DNA of 64,000 nucleotides from Tridacna crocea (Eukaryota > Mollusca > Bivalvia > Cardiida > Cardiidae), in NCBI GenBank assembly GCA_943736015.1, contig OX031061.1, positions 60,766,192-60,830,191 on the forward strand. The letters run 5' to 3'. The notes beneath the pieces are model-generated. The model did not search any database, was not told where the DNA came from, and was given only the letters and a program-made list of their open reading frames with translations. Positions within the stretch are counted from its first letter, which is position 1. Every line of letters begins with the position of its first letter. Below are positions 55,121 through 64,000 of the stretch, in pieces. The position numbers and the translations under genes are program-made.

Positions 55121-55921
55121 TAGTAAATTTACCCGAGCGCTTTCGGCATACTACCTTCTTTAGGGGTTTGAAATTAACTAATAAGCCAAAATAGCTTCAG
55201 TGTGTAAGCGTTTTTATCTATACTAAGCTTAGACAAAGTGGCTTTGTCTAAAAATAGGATAGACAGCTGATTTGATTTACTGGAATACACTCGAGTGTTC
55301 TGGAAGTCTAGCGTTTTGTCAGAAAATGGGTTAGCATATATAGGTTTCTAGAGTTGGTAAGCATTTAGGATTGCTTATTTGATGTAGGTCTAAAATTAGC
55401 CTGGTGACTTTTTTAGAGTTATGATACCTGTTCTCTAAAAAAAGTGGGGGGGGGGGGGGGTAAATGCATCTTCGAAACGTATTGACCCTGGGCAGGCTGA
55501 CCCTGGGTGGAAACTTTTCGCTATCGGTCAGTTTTTGGTACATCCGAACACCAGTCCACTTCAAAATTAGGTCGGTTGTTAAAAAAGTGACTGTTATGGG
55601 TCTGTTATGGGTCTGTGATTATATGAATGCTTGACTGGTATCATGATATCACGGAGATGCATTTAGCCTCCTTTTGCCAGAGCATAGCACGTTTATGTAA
55701 TATCACGCTTCAGTGCCTTTTTAATAATTTTCGTTAACGAATTGCGTTTTAAAAGTAGATCTATGTAAAAAACGTAAACTTGAACTTCAGGTCAGCTGTG
55801 TCCTTGATTTTTGTGCTTGGTTTGCCAAATCTATCGCAATGTTAAGGTAAACTTAAGGTAATAGATCTTTAAAGTTATTGCCGGTTTCATATTTGAGTTG
55901 TGGTCTGTGAAAAGTATAGGC
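55121..55921. repeat. Family B copy and unrecognised sequence
   Basis: 55455-55690 is a family B copy in reverse order with a poly-G run (17 G) at 55443-55460. The rest is unrecognised. Confidence 0.5.
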
Positions 55922-56350
55922 TTAAGGTAGTGGACCCGTTAAAGAAAACGGCTATTTCCAAAATAAAAATTATCCTAAAAAGTTTGCAGTGATTAGAAAT
56001 AAGTACTATTTTACTACTTTCACCGAGTCACTTTTTCCCTTTTTTCCTTTCTAAGAATTATCATTTATCGATAAAGAACCTCTATATTCTCATTACAAAC
56101 AGAGATAATAATTACCTCCCTTTTTCGGACACTGACATAAGTATCAACAAATACTTTCAAGATGGACACGAAAGGAATTTCTGGTCGATTAAAAATGCTC
56201 AAAAGTATTTTGTTATTTAAGGAATGAAGAGATTTTTTTTTTTTTGTTTTCATGGAGGTATGATGAAAAACTAATCACACTGTATGAAACCGCGGAGCAA
56301 GAAATTTCATCCCATGTTGCACTAGAAGTGTTACGGGTGCACTACCTTAA
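55922..56350. mobile_element. Family I TTAA element with nested insert
   Basis: TTAAGGTAGTGGACC to GCACTACCTTAA. About 56217-56290 is an extra AAGGAATGAAGAG ... poly-T segment like the 15609 hairpin, accounting for the longer size (429 bp). Confidence 0.75.
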
Positions 56351-56493
56351 GTATGAAAAAACTTAACCTTGACCTTCACGTCAGCTGTGTCCTTGAGGTG
56401 CGTGTCCCGTTTGTCAAGATCTATCGCAATCTGAAGTTTCATAAACTTAAGGTAATAGATCGTTAAATTTATCATATGGTTATAATCATATTT

Positions 56494-56745
56494 GAACCGT
56501 GAAAAGAGGGCTTGATATATCTGCGAAAAGTATCGACCCAGGTCAGCCTGAGCAGTCCGCGCAGGCTGACCTGGGTCGAAACTTTTCGCTATTGGTCAAT
56601 TTTCTGTATGTCAAATTACCTGTCTACCTCAGAATATAGTCGGCTGTTTCAAAAATTCGGCTGTTATGGTTTCATAATTATGAGACGACATGCCGGGTAT
56701 TTTTATTGAACGGACTTGCATTAAGTCCCCTTTTGCCAAAGCTTG
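56494..56745. repeat. Family B hairpin repeat
   Basis: Core GTCAGCCTGAGCAGTCCGCG with GGTCGAAACTTTTCGC. The right end is TTAAGTCCCCTTTTGCC. Confidence 0.75.
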
Positions 56746-57135
56746 GGTCATTTATTTTTTGACAATTTTAGCAACGGTGATACTGATCGCTATCTGAAGC
56801 CGTAAAACGAAAATGATGTCATAAACAGCAATTAATAGTGATTAATTGTGTGTTTAAGTATATGATCGAAAATTTACTTTCCATCGAGGAGAAAAGCCAA
56901 GGCTATAATGGTCACGAGGGGTGAAGCCACGTGTTAAAATGATGGCCTTGAATTTTCAAGAGATGAAAGAAATTTCGATGGTACACCGAAACAAACAATT
57001 ATCCTATTTCTTTTTGCTCTTCACTCTAACCATCTGTTCATTTCAAATGTTTGCTAATTGTTAAGAATTATTTCACGGTGATAGTTTACAAATCAATTTT
57101 TTTTTACTGATACTAACCGAAGACAGTGCTACTTA
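56746..57135. other. No recognisable feature
   Basis: Unique-looking sequence. Confidence 0.4.
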
Positions 57136-58040
57136 TTATACTGCAAAGAAATGTCTTGTGATTTGATTGGATAATATGCCCCGAACATATATATCATGTA
57201 CACTGGCAAAACCATCGTAAAAGCAGTTTCCCTTTCGGGAGCCCCGTATACATGACCACACTATCAACACAACATGCCAAATGGCGGCGTCGATCAATAT
57301 TAAGGTAAGACCTGTGTAATGGAAAACAGCTATTTCCACTAAAATATCATCCTGCAAATTTAGCTATAATTAAAAATGACTATTATTGAAATACTTTCAC
57401 CTTTTCATTTTTTCCATTTTTTCCTTCTTTGAATTATCATTTATAAATCTAAAACCACTATATTCTCAATTCCAAAAGAGATGATAATTACCTCCCTTTT
57501 TAGAAAACAAACAAAAGTATCAAAAAATAGTTCCAAGATAGACATAAACAGAATTTCTGATCCATTAGAAATGTGCAAAAATATTATTTCTGCCTAAATC
57601 CTTATTTATCTTTATTTATCAACCAATTTGAATTTTTGCCCAATGTTCACCGGAAGTGCATTACACAGGTCTTACCTTAACATCAAGATTAGGCGTCAAG
57701 CTGTACGTTTTAGCAGGTATTACCAAGGTTAAAGTGATGTCATTTCCCAGTGGCGTCAGTTTTCATTGCATTCGGGCACTCAGAAGGGAAATTCTACTTC
57801 GTCAGCATACTCAATTTTTGAAACAAAAAAAAAAACAGGTAAAATTCGCTTGACAAATGTTGGAATGTTAAAACGTTGCAGTACAATGAATTCGTTGTAC
57901 AGTCAGGTGGCAGGGGGACTTGGAAACTTGTTTACGGCTGTGGTGAATCATGTCGCCACCTTGCCTTTGGCTAGGGGCAACATGATTCTTCACAGCCGTG
58001 AACACGTTTCCAAGTCCCCTGCCACCTGACCATACAACCA
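57136..58040. mobile_element. Family D element with nested family I insertion and hairpin
   Basis: ATTATACTGCAAAGAAATGT begins the element. It is interrupted at 57300-57680 by a family I copy and resumes at ACATCAAGATTAGGCG. The hairpin 57895-58040 follows. Confidence 0.8.
57300..57680. mobile_element. Family I TTAA element nested in family D
   Basis: TTAAGGTAAGACCTGTGTAA and its complement are the ends. The host sequence is GATCAATA-TTAA-CATCAAG, matching the uninterrupted ATTAACATCAAGATT of other D copies, so a single TTAA became two. Confidence 0.85.
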
Positions 58041-58430
58041 ATATTATTATACTGCAAAGAAATTTCTCGTGATCTGATTGGTTAACATGCCGGGAACATA
58101 ATATCATGTTCCCTGGCAAAAACCACGTAAAACTAGTTTCCCTTTTGAGTGCCCCGTAAACATCACTATACGTGCAATACATCATCCAAAATGGCGACGT
58201 CGATCGATCACCAGACTGCACATTTATTCACCAAACTGCACGTTTTAGTGACGTCAGTTTCCAGTGACGTCACTTTTCATTGAATTGGAGCACTAAGAAG
58301 GGAATTTCTATTTCGTCAACATACTCGATTCGTGAAATTATAAAACAGGAAAATTTCGATTAACGGGCTTTTAAAGGGTAAAACTTTGCAGTATAATAAA
58401 TTTGTTGTACGGTCAGGTGGCAGGGGACTT
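58041..58430. mobile_element. Family D element
   Basis: Ends TTATTATACTGCAAAG and CTTTGCAGTATAATAAA. It carries CAGTGACGTCAC and AGTGACGTCAG-type sites and AAAATGGCGACGTCG. Confidence 0.8.
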
Positions 58431-58553
58431 GAAAACATTGTGGGAAAAGGAGAAAATGCTGGTTACCAGCATTTTCTTCTTTTCCTACAATGTTTTCTAA
58501 AGGCTTCTTTCGCAGGGGTGTCAAAAGTAGGGATTGTGTGGTAATGGGTTAAT
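58405..58553. repeat. Chimera of family D hairpin and family A
   Basis: CGGTCAGGTGGCAGGGGACTT (family D, to about 58430) runs directly into GAAAACATTGTGGGAAAAGG (family A), which continues to its normal end GTGTGGTAATGGGTTAA. Confidence 0.75.
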
Positions 58554-58853
58554 ACAAATGTAGAAGTATTCTTGGCTCAATGTATGTTGAAAACTAAATA
58601 GTCTGTACCATTTAACTGACGATGATTTTTCAGTTATCATTATATAAATATTTGTTGATCAGCAATACTTGAGATTTTACTAGCTATAGGCTTTAAAGTT
58701 TCATTTCATTTAGCAGAATTAGGGTGAATTGAGTATTGCCTGTACCCAGGCTAGAATTACCCCCATCAGGCAAGGCTGTCTTTGGCTCGAGAATTTTTCT
58801 GTCTTCTTTTTTTATATCTGTTTTACCCAGGGTCACCATTTGAAAGACTTTTG
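58554..58853. other. No recognisable feature
   Basis: Unique-looking sequence. An open frame on the - strand has no splice sites or motif. Confidence 0.4.
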
Positions 58854-59082
58854 TTAACTCTTTACCAAACGACAAAAGATTAGACTGGTCCAAATTGAAA
58901 GGATTTGCAGACGATAAATTATACGTTACTGAAATAATGATTTTTGCTTTGGATTGGAGAGAAAACATTGTGAGAAAAGGAGAAAATGCTGGTTACCAGC
59001 ATTTTCTCCTTTTCTCGCAATATTTTCAAATGGCTTCTTTTTCAGAGTCATTAAAAGTAGGGACTGTGTGGTAATGGGTTAA
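58854..59082. mobile_element. Family A hairpin MITE
   Basis: TTAACTCTTTACCAAACGAC to GTGTGGTAATGGGTTAA, 229 bp. Confidence 0.85.
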
Positions 59083-59635
59083 AAAAAAAGAAACATTATG
59101 CTATATTTCAAAAGCCAACTCTGTGAGTGTTTATATGCCTTTGTTAGCATCAGCTTTCCTGGTTATAACAGAGTAATCTCTGTCCATAACAGTTTCATTT
59201 TCTCAATGTTTCTTTTTGATTTAAGACCGTCATTTCGTGATTTAATTGTACTAGACTAGAAAATCTTATACATAGCAATATTGTAAGTGTATACAGGCTA
59301 CAAAATTAATGTTGTTGAAGAGATCGGATTGTCTTTCAAAGATTATTTCAACGGTATTTTGTTGGGGAAAAAAAAGAAAAAAATGCTGCTTATTAGCATT
59401 TTGCTTTTTTTTTTTTTTCTTTTCTGGCAATGGGTTTTGGAGCCTTCTACCTCAAAATCTGAAAGACGACGATTTTCAAAATAGATTGGGGATTGGGACT
59501 AATAGGTCTATATGTTAAAACCAATAACTTGGAAATTAAGTCTAAACAGGGCAAAATACTACTGTGAAAAACCCTATATAAAATTCAGGTAGTTGCCTCC
59601 CTTACATGATGTTGTGACGCGTGTAGTAGTTTGCT
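59083..59635. repeat. Degraded family A and unrecognised sequence
   Basis: 59365-59420 keeps AATGCTGCTTATTAGCATT from a decayed family A hairpin, with a poly-T. The rest is unrecognised. Confidence 0.45.
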
Positions 59636-59680
59636 TGCCTCTCGCCTCTCTCTCTCTCTCTCTGAGCGATACTTCTCACA

Positions 59681-59718
<38 letters not shown>

Positions 59719-59915
59719 TTCTGAAAGATACCTCTCTCTCTCACTCTCTCTCTCTCTCTCTCGCTTCTCTTCTCTCTTTCTCTCTCTCGTCTCTCTCCTG
59801 TCTCCTCTCTCTCTCTCTCTCACTCTCGCCTCTTTCTCTCTCGCCTCTCTCATCTCCTCTCTCTCGTCTCTCTCGCCTCTCTCTCTCTCTCTCTCTCTCT
59901 CTTTGAGCGATACTT
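59636..59915. repeat. (CT)n microsatellite
   Basis: About 280 bp of CT/CTCT with interruptions. The block TGAGCGATACTTCTCA occurs at both sides (59662 and 59902), suggesting a longer tandem unit. Open frames in it on both strands are artefacts. Confidence 0.9.
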
Positions 59916-59926
59916 CTCATCTAAAT

Positions 59927-60256
59927 TAACCCTTATTCTGCTAAATAACTTAAATGAAATTTTGTAAAACCCAAAACTGATACTGCCATTTCAAAGTTAT
60001 GATTTTGGGAATAATATCCCCGTATCGGACAGTGTAGATCCAAGATCAGACTGCATGTTCTGTCCAAATCGAAAGCACTTGCATATGACAAATTAAACCT
60101 ATCTCAAAAATCAAAATTTGTTTCAAGCAGAGTAGAAAACATTGTGGGAAAAGGAGAAAATGCTGGTTACCAGCATTTTCTCCTTTTCCCACAATGTTTT
60201 CAAAAGGCTTCTTTCTCAGAGCCGTAAAAACCAGGGCTTGTATGGGAAAGGGTTAA
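59927..60256. repeat. Chimera of family C and family A
   Basis: Family C from TTAACCCTTATTCTGC to GATCAGACTGCATGTTCTGT at about 60062, then family A from CCAAATCGAAAGCAC to the end GGGAAAGGGTTAA. Confidence 0.75.
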
Positions 60257-60489
60257 ATCGAGACGAAGCTATGCATGAGGGAGTGGTCTCCCGTAACAAC
60301 TGAATCAGAAATAGAAGGCTTTTGAAGACAAATGTTAGTCGCAGGCAGACAAAACAAAAGAATTTCAAAATCAGACAAAAAGTAAACAAAGGACAATGGA
60401 CGAAGCTACCTGGTAGGTTTTAACCTAGTTTTAAAATTAATTTCTCTATCAGCAACTAACGCTTGGACCGACTATGTAATGATAGATTG

Positions 60490-60800
60490 TCATCGTCACA
60501 ATAATTTTCATACTTTTAGAGGTGGCCTTTCAGATTTTGGGACGAAAATTTTACAAAAATACAAAAGAAAAATCATCCTTATAGCCCCAAAGCCTTATAG
60601 TTTTCATTCATTAAACCTCAATGGTCGAAAACCATCTGACAACAAGAGAAATATGAGATTAACTACGGCCCAGGTCAACATCGACGGGAAACACGGTCTT
60701 TTTTAACAGGAGCAACTCGCTCATTTACATACCGGAAATACACAGCCGAAGCTTCAAGCATAGCGTCCGAAGAAGACATTATGGAAAACAAGAGAAAAAG
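60490..60800. repeat. Single arm of the 51.2-52.9 kb element
   Basis: Shares GGTGGCCTTTCAGATTTTGG, AGCATAGCGTCCGAAGAAGA and CCCAAAGCCTTATAG with those arms. No opposing arm nearby. Confidence 0.65.
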
Positions 60801-61440
60801 AAGACGCAAGGGCGTCAAGGTCGCCCGAAAATGATTTTTTTCCCCATTATTAAACTGAGAAATATGTAGACAACAGAATTGATCTGACTCCAATTTTTTC
60901 AGTTATTTTTCATTTGTGATAAAAATAGCTAGATCTATTGTTTTCCAATGAAATTGACATGACAATAGTGACCTACAATGTCATAAATTTGTTATATGAC
61001 CAACTGTCAAAATAAAGTATGGGCTTTCACACTGCAAAACGTTCAAATGCCCGATTTACATTTTATTCTACTTTTATGCCAGTATTCAATTTCGCCATCT
61101 GAGAATAACTGCATAATTAAAAAAATGCTACAAATACATTTTTTTCAGCCATGAGTGCAAAAATATTGTATTTCGTTTATAATTGGAGATACATGTATAC
61201 CTTATAATTGGTCTATGATTACAAAATATACATGTGGTTACTAAATAGTTTGTTTTACAACTTACATTCAAGTTATATTTCCCTTGTAAAGTTTCTTTTT
61301 CCATTGCGCTGGTCCCGTGCAATGGTAATTTAGAAGAAGTTTAATTATCTGAGTACTCAATAGGTATGGGGGAAAAAAGTTTCAGCTTATTTAACTTATA
61401 ACTTATCAAGTAATATCAACTTTATTATATATATTATCAA
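60801..61440. other. No recognisable feature
   Basis: Unique-looking AT-rich sequence before the LINE fragment. Confidence 0.4.
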
Positions 61441-62022
61441 CCATAAACTCATTCTTTTTTTCAAAATGGTCAGTGGTCTAGTTCCAAACTACCTATGCTC
61501 TCTTGTCCCGCCCTCTATTGGAAGTAACACGACGTATAATCTTCGTAATTCTAATGACTTGGCAAACATAGTTTGTAGAACTAGCGTTTATATGAATTCC
61601 TTTCTGCAATCAGGTGTAAACGCATGGAACTCTTTGCCACAAGCTACAAGAGAAACTGACTCTCTCTCGTCATTTAAACGTTTGCTGAACATAGACAAAA
61701 CCACTCCTTGTAAACTGTATTTTTATGGGGAAAGAAAAATGCAAACTATTCATACTCGACTTAGAAATAACTGTAGCGATCTAAAACAACATCTCTTCTG
61801 GAAAAATATTGTGGCTTCTCCTCTTTGTCGTTGCGGGGAAGTTGAATCTAATACACACTACTTCTTTGAATGCAGATTTTATCATTCGAACAACACTCGG
61901 ACAACATATTAGTGCAAAATCTGCTTTTAATATTGATACAGTTCTTTTTGGAGACAATGAACCCTCCCTTGTCGAAAACAAACAGATCTTCAATGCAGTG
62001 ATACATTGATAAAAGCAAGACA
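61441..62022 (+). pseudogene. 5'-truncated CR1/L2-like LINE, end of ORF2
   Basis: MVSGLVPNYLCSLVPP, YNLRNSNDL, YMNSFLQSGVNAWNSLPQAT, RLRNNCSDLKQHLF and CRCGEVESNTHYFFEC are the conserved post-RT segment of CR1/L2-type LINEs. Near 61880 a frameshift moves the rest (FGDNEPSLVENKQIFNAVIH) to another frame, and a second shift follows at about 61998. It is dead. Confidence 0.75.
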
Positions 62023-62920
62023 TTCTCTTAGTTTTAATCCAATACATTAAAAGTCCTCTTTTTTGACAATGTAGCACGTTACTGTCGAGAACATATAAAT
62101 TATATACAGGTGCAAGTATAATTTTGTATCTTTTGTTGCCACTCTGCTCAATCATTCAATCACCAATCACCATTCCTTTTTTCTTTTTACTTTTTCAGAT
62201 AATGAAGCCTTTTTATTCTTTACATTCATTACTTTCTGTTTTTTACGATAATCTTTTCTCTTCTTGATATTATTTGATAGTATTGGCGTATCATGTGATT
62301 TAGCTTGGGGAGGGGAACTATATGAGCAATATGCTTTCATCCCGATCCTTTTCACATTTATTTCTTGTATTATCTATGTATAGCCAATACAAAATACAGT
62401 CTAACAAGATATGCAAGACATGAGAAAAGACAAAAATGCATGTTTATCAGTATATTTTTGAAAAATAAGTGTGTGTCTGCATTACATGAAATACTTCATG
62501 TTTTCCGAAGGAATAATGGAAAAGATAATTACAAATTACGTTGTTTACGTTGAAAAAACAAAAACCGTTGACATACAAGAATTCAAACATCACCAAAACT
62601 ATCTGCTGCTGAGCGCGCCTAAATATGGTATCACAAATGTTGTGCATCAGGACCAGACAGCACGCAATGTGCATTTTGATCGCTAATCCACAAAGTCTGA
62701 AAATTAACGATTCGAACTACTCAATCTTCAGCTTTTCAATCCTGAAAAATTTTCAATTACATTCATAAATACGAGGAAAGTCTGATAACATTTCGAATAT
62801 CTGAAATTAAAATAGAAAGATTTCATGTACAATGTACATTTATACAAATAATCAACTCCGAATGATAAAAAATATACATGTATACTGATAATTGTAACCA
62901 AATTCTGTAGGTGAAGTTTC
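62023..62920. other. No recognisable feature
   Basis: Unique-looking AT-rich sequence. Short open frames on both strands lack motifs and splice context. Confidence 0.4.
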
Positions 62921-62924
62921 TGAG

Positions 62925-63312
62925 GTCAGTGTAGATTAAGACCAGTCTTACAAGAAATGCTCTCTGATCCTAGATCTACACAGTCCAATACACTGATCAA
63001 CACGCTGAACTACGTACATGTATATGAATTCATATATAACCTGACAAAATAAGTAATAATTACGGATATTGCTCAACATGTAAGCTGGCATGTAAACTGA
63101 TTAATGTAACCAAAGCCAGTCAGTGAAATATCTGAGGACGGTGTAGATCAAGATCAGACTTACTAAAATTACAATCTGATCCTAGATTCACGCAATCTAA
63201 TGTATATAAGACGATACATGTAACCAAAGCCGATCAGTGAAATATCTGAAGAGGGTGTAGATCAAGATCAGACTTACCAAAATTGAAGTCTGATCCTAGA
63301 TTCTAGCAGTCT
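62925..63312. repeat. Three tandemly arranged family C-like hairpins
   Basis: Cores at 62930-62992, 63135-63197 and 63245-63307, all of the form GTGTAGATCAAGATCAGACT ... TCTGATCCTAGAT. Each follows GTGAAATATCTGA(A/G)GA-like sequence, so the unit is a degenerate tandem repeat of about 110-200 bp. Confidence 0.7.
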
Positions 63313-63656
63313 AATGCATGTAAGCTGATATTTAAATCAAGTTATTTTCCATTTTAAAATTCAATCTGAACTTTAAGACCTGTGTTGGGTGCATTATATT
63401 GTACTTGTTCGAACTTGGTAATTTTTACATTTCCCCTTCTGAGATTACCTGCTTAAAGAAGATAATATTGCTACAAATATATTTTTTAACAGTAAAAACT
63501 TTATTTTTCAATATTCCTGTAGATATACCCTAGGAAAGATAAATGAGTACAAATACACACGTTTGAAATCATACATATTTACTTTATATAGTAACAAATG
63601 TATAATGTCTATTGCGTACTTTCTTTTCCATTGCGCCAGTCCCGCACAAAGGAAAT

Positions 63657-63884
63657 TTAACCCTTTCCCAAACAATCCCTGGTTTTTACGGATCTAGAAT
63701 AGTAGCCTTTTGAAAACATTGTGGGAAAAAAAGAAAATGCTGGTACCCAGCATTTTCTGCTTTTCCCACAATGTTTTCTACCCTATCATAGACAAAAATC
63801 ATCTTTTCAGCAAGAGTTGAAATTTCGTCTGCTAATGCTTTCAATTTGGTCTAGTCCAAAAGTTTGTCGTTTGGAAAGGGTTAA
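63657..63884. mobile_element. Family A hairpin MITE
   Basis: TTAACCCTTTCCCAAACAAT to TGTCGTTTGGAAAGGGTTAA, 228 bp. Opposite orientation to the 48015 copy. Confidence 0.85.
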
Positions 63885-64000
63885 AAGGTTTTAGCATTTG
63901 TACTTATAAGCATAAAGGAATTCTAATCATTTTCTTCAATTAACTACCCATAAGAAAATACATTAAAGACCTGTAACACTTTAGGTACAATACTATTGGT

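Noticed and set aside
59602..59906. Arg/Glu-rich and Ser/Leu-rich open frames
   Set aside because: Both are translations of the CT microsatellite.
63135..63312. CRISPR-like array
   Set aside because: Only three diverged hairpin units in a eukaryotic repeat context. They match the dispersed family C.

Overview
This window is animal nuclear DNA. It is AT-rich, has short exons with GT/AG borders separated by kilobase introns, and is packed with short hairpin transposons, tRNA-like SINE heads, LINE 3' ends and one LTR retrotransposon relic. The dispersed hairpins built on AGATCAGACTGCAC and GCCTGCGCGGACTGCGCAGG, and the lectin and WSC modules, suggest a bivalve mollusc, probably a heterodont clam. 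That assignment is inference.

Region 1 (about 2.6-26.2 kb, + strand) holds most of a multi-exon gene that was assembled here from splice sites, reading phase and protein motifs. It runs off the left edge. In order it encodes the end of a lectin-like domain, a 290-residue Thr/Ala-rich mucin-like exon, the first half of a C-type lectin-like domain (CTLD), an eight-cysteine WSC domain over two exons, the second half of the CTLD, a second divergent lectin-like domain over two exons, a Thr-rich linker, a transmembrane exon and a 320-residue tyrosine-containing cytoplasmic tail. The phase of every confident exon border agrees. The predicted product is a type I membrane receptor. Its tail carries four 99-bp repeats and a YEEI motif, and its last codons look transposon-derived. 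An intron of this gene holds a decayed Gypsy-class LTR element on the - strand (18.7-23.8 kb) whose remnants show integrase before reverse transcriptase, as in Gmr1-like elements.

Region 2 (about 34-49.2 kb, - strand) holds the 5' part of a second secreted or membrane protein gene: a signal-peptide exon, a six-cysteine exon, a Thr-rich linker and a possible transmembrane exon, spread over nearly 15 kb. A third partial gene, on the + strand, is a terminal exon at 53.1 kb coding for a membrane span and a short tail. Relatives of that tail recur at 29.0, 44.1 and 53.8-54.4 kb.

Region 3 (26-64 kb) is otherwise mainly repeats. There are about thirty copies of a ~229-bp TTAA-flanked hairpin MITE (called family A here), about a dozen copies of a second TTAA hairpin (family C), four copies of a third TTAA element (family I), a ~360-bp element with CRE-like sites (family D), three near-perfect ~200-bp palindromes (family F), and two large inverted-repeat elements at 51.2-52.9 and 53.5-54.7 kb. 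Two 5'-truncated LINE 3' ends lie at 42.7-43.5 and 61.4-62.0 kb. No standard rRNA, CRISPR or bacterial feature was seen.
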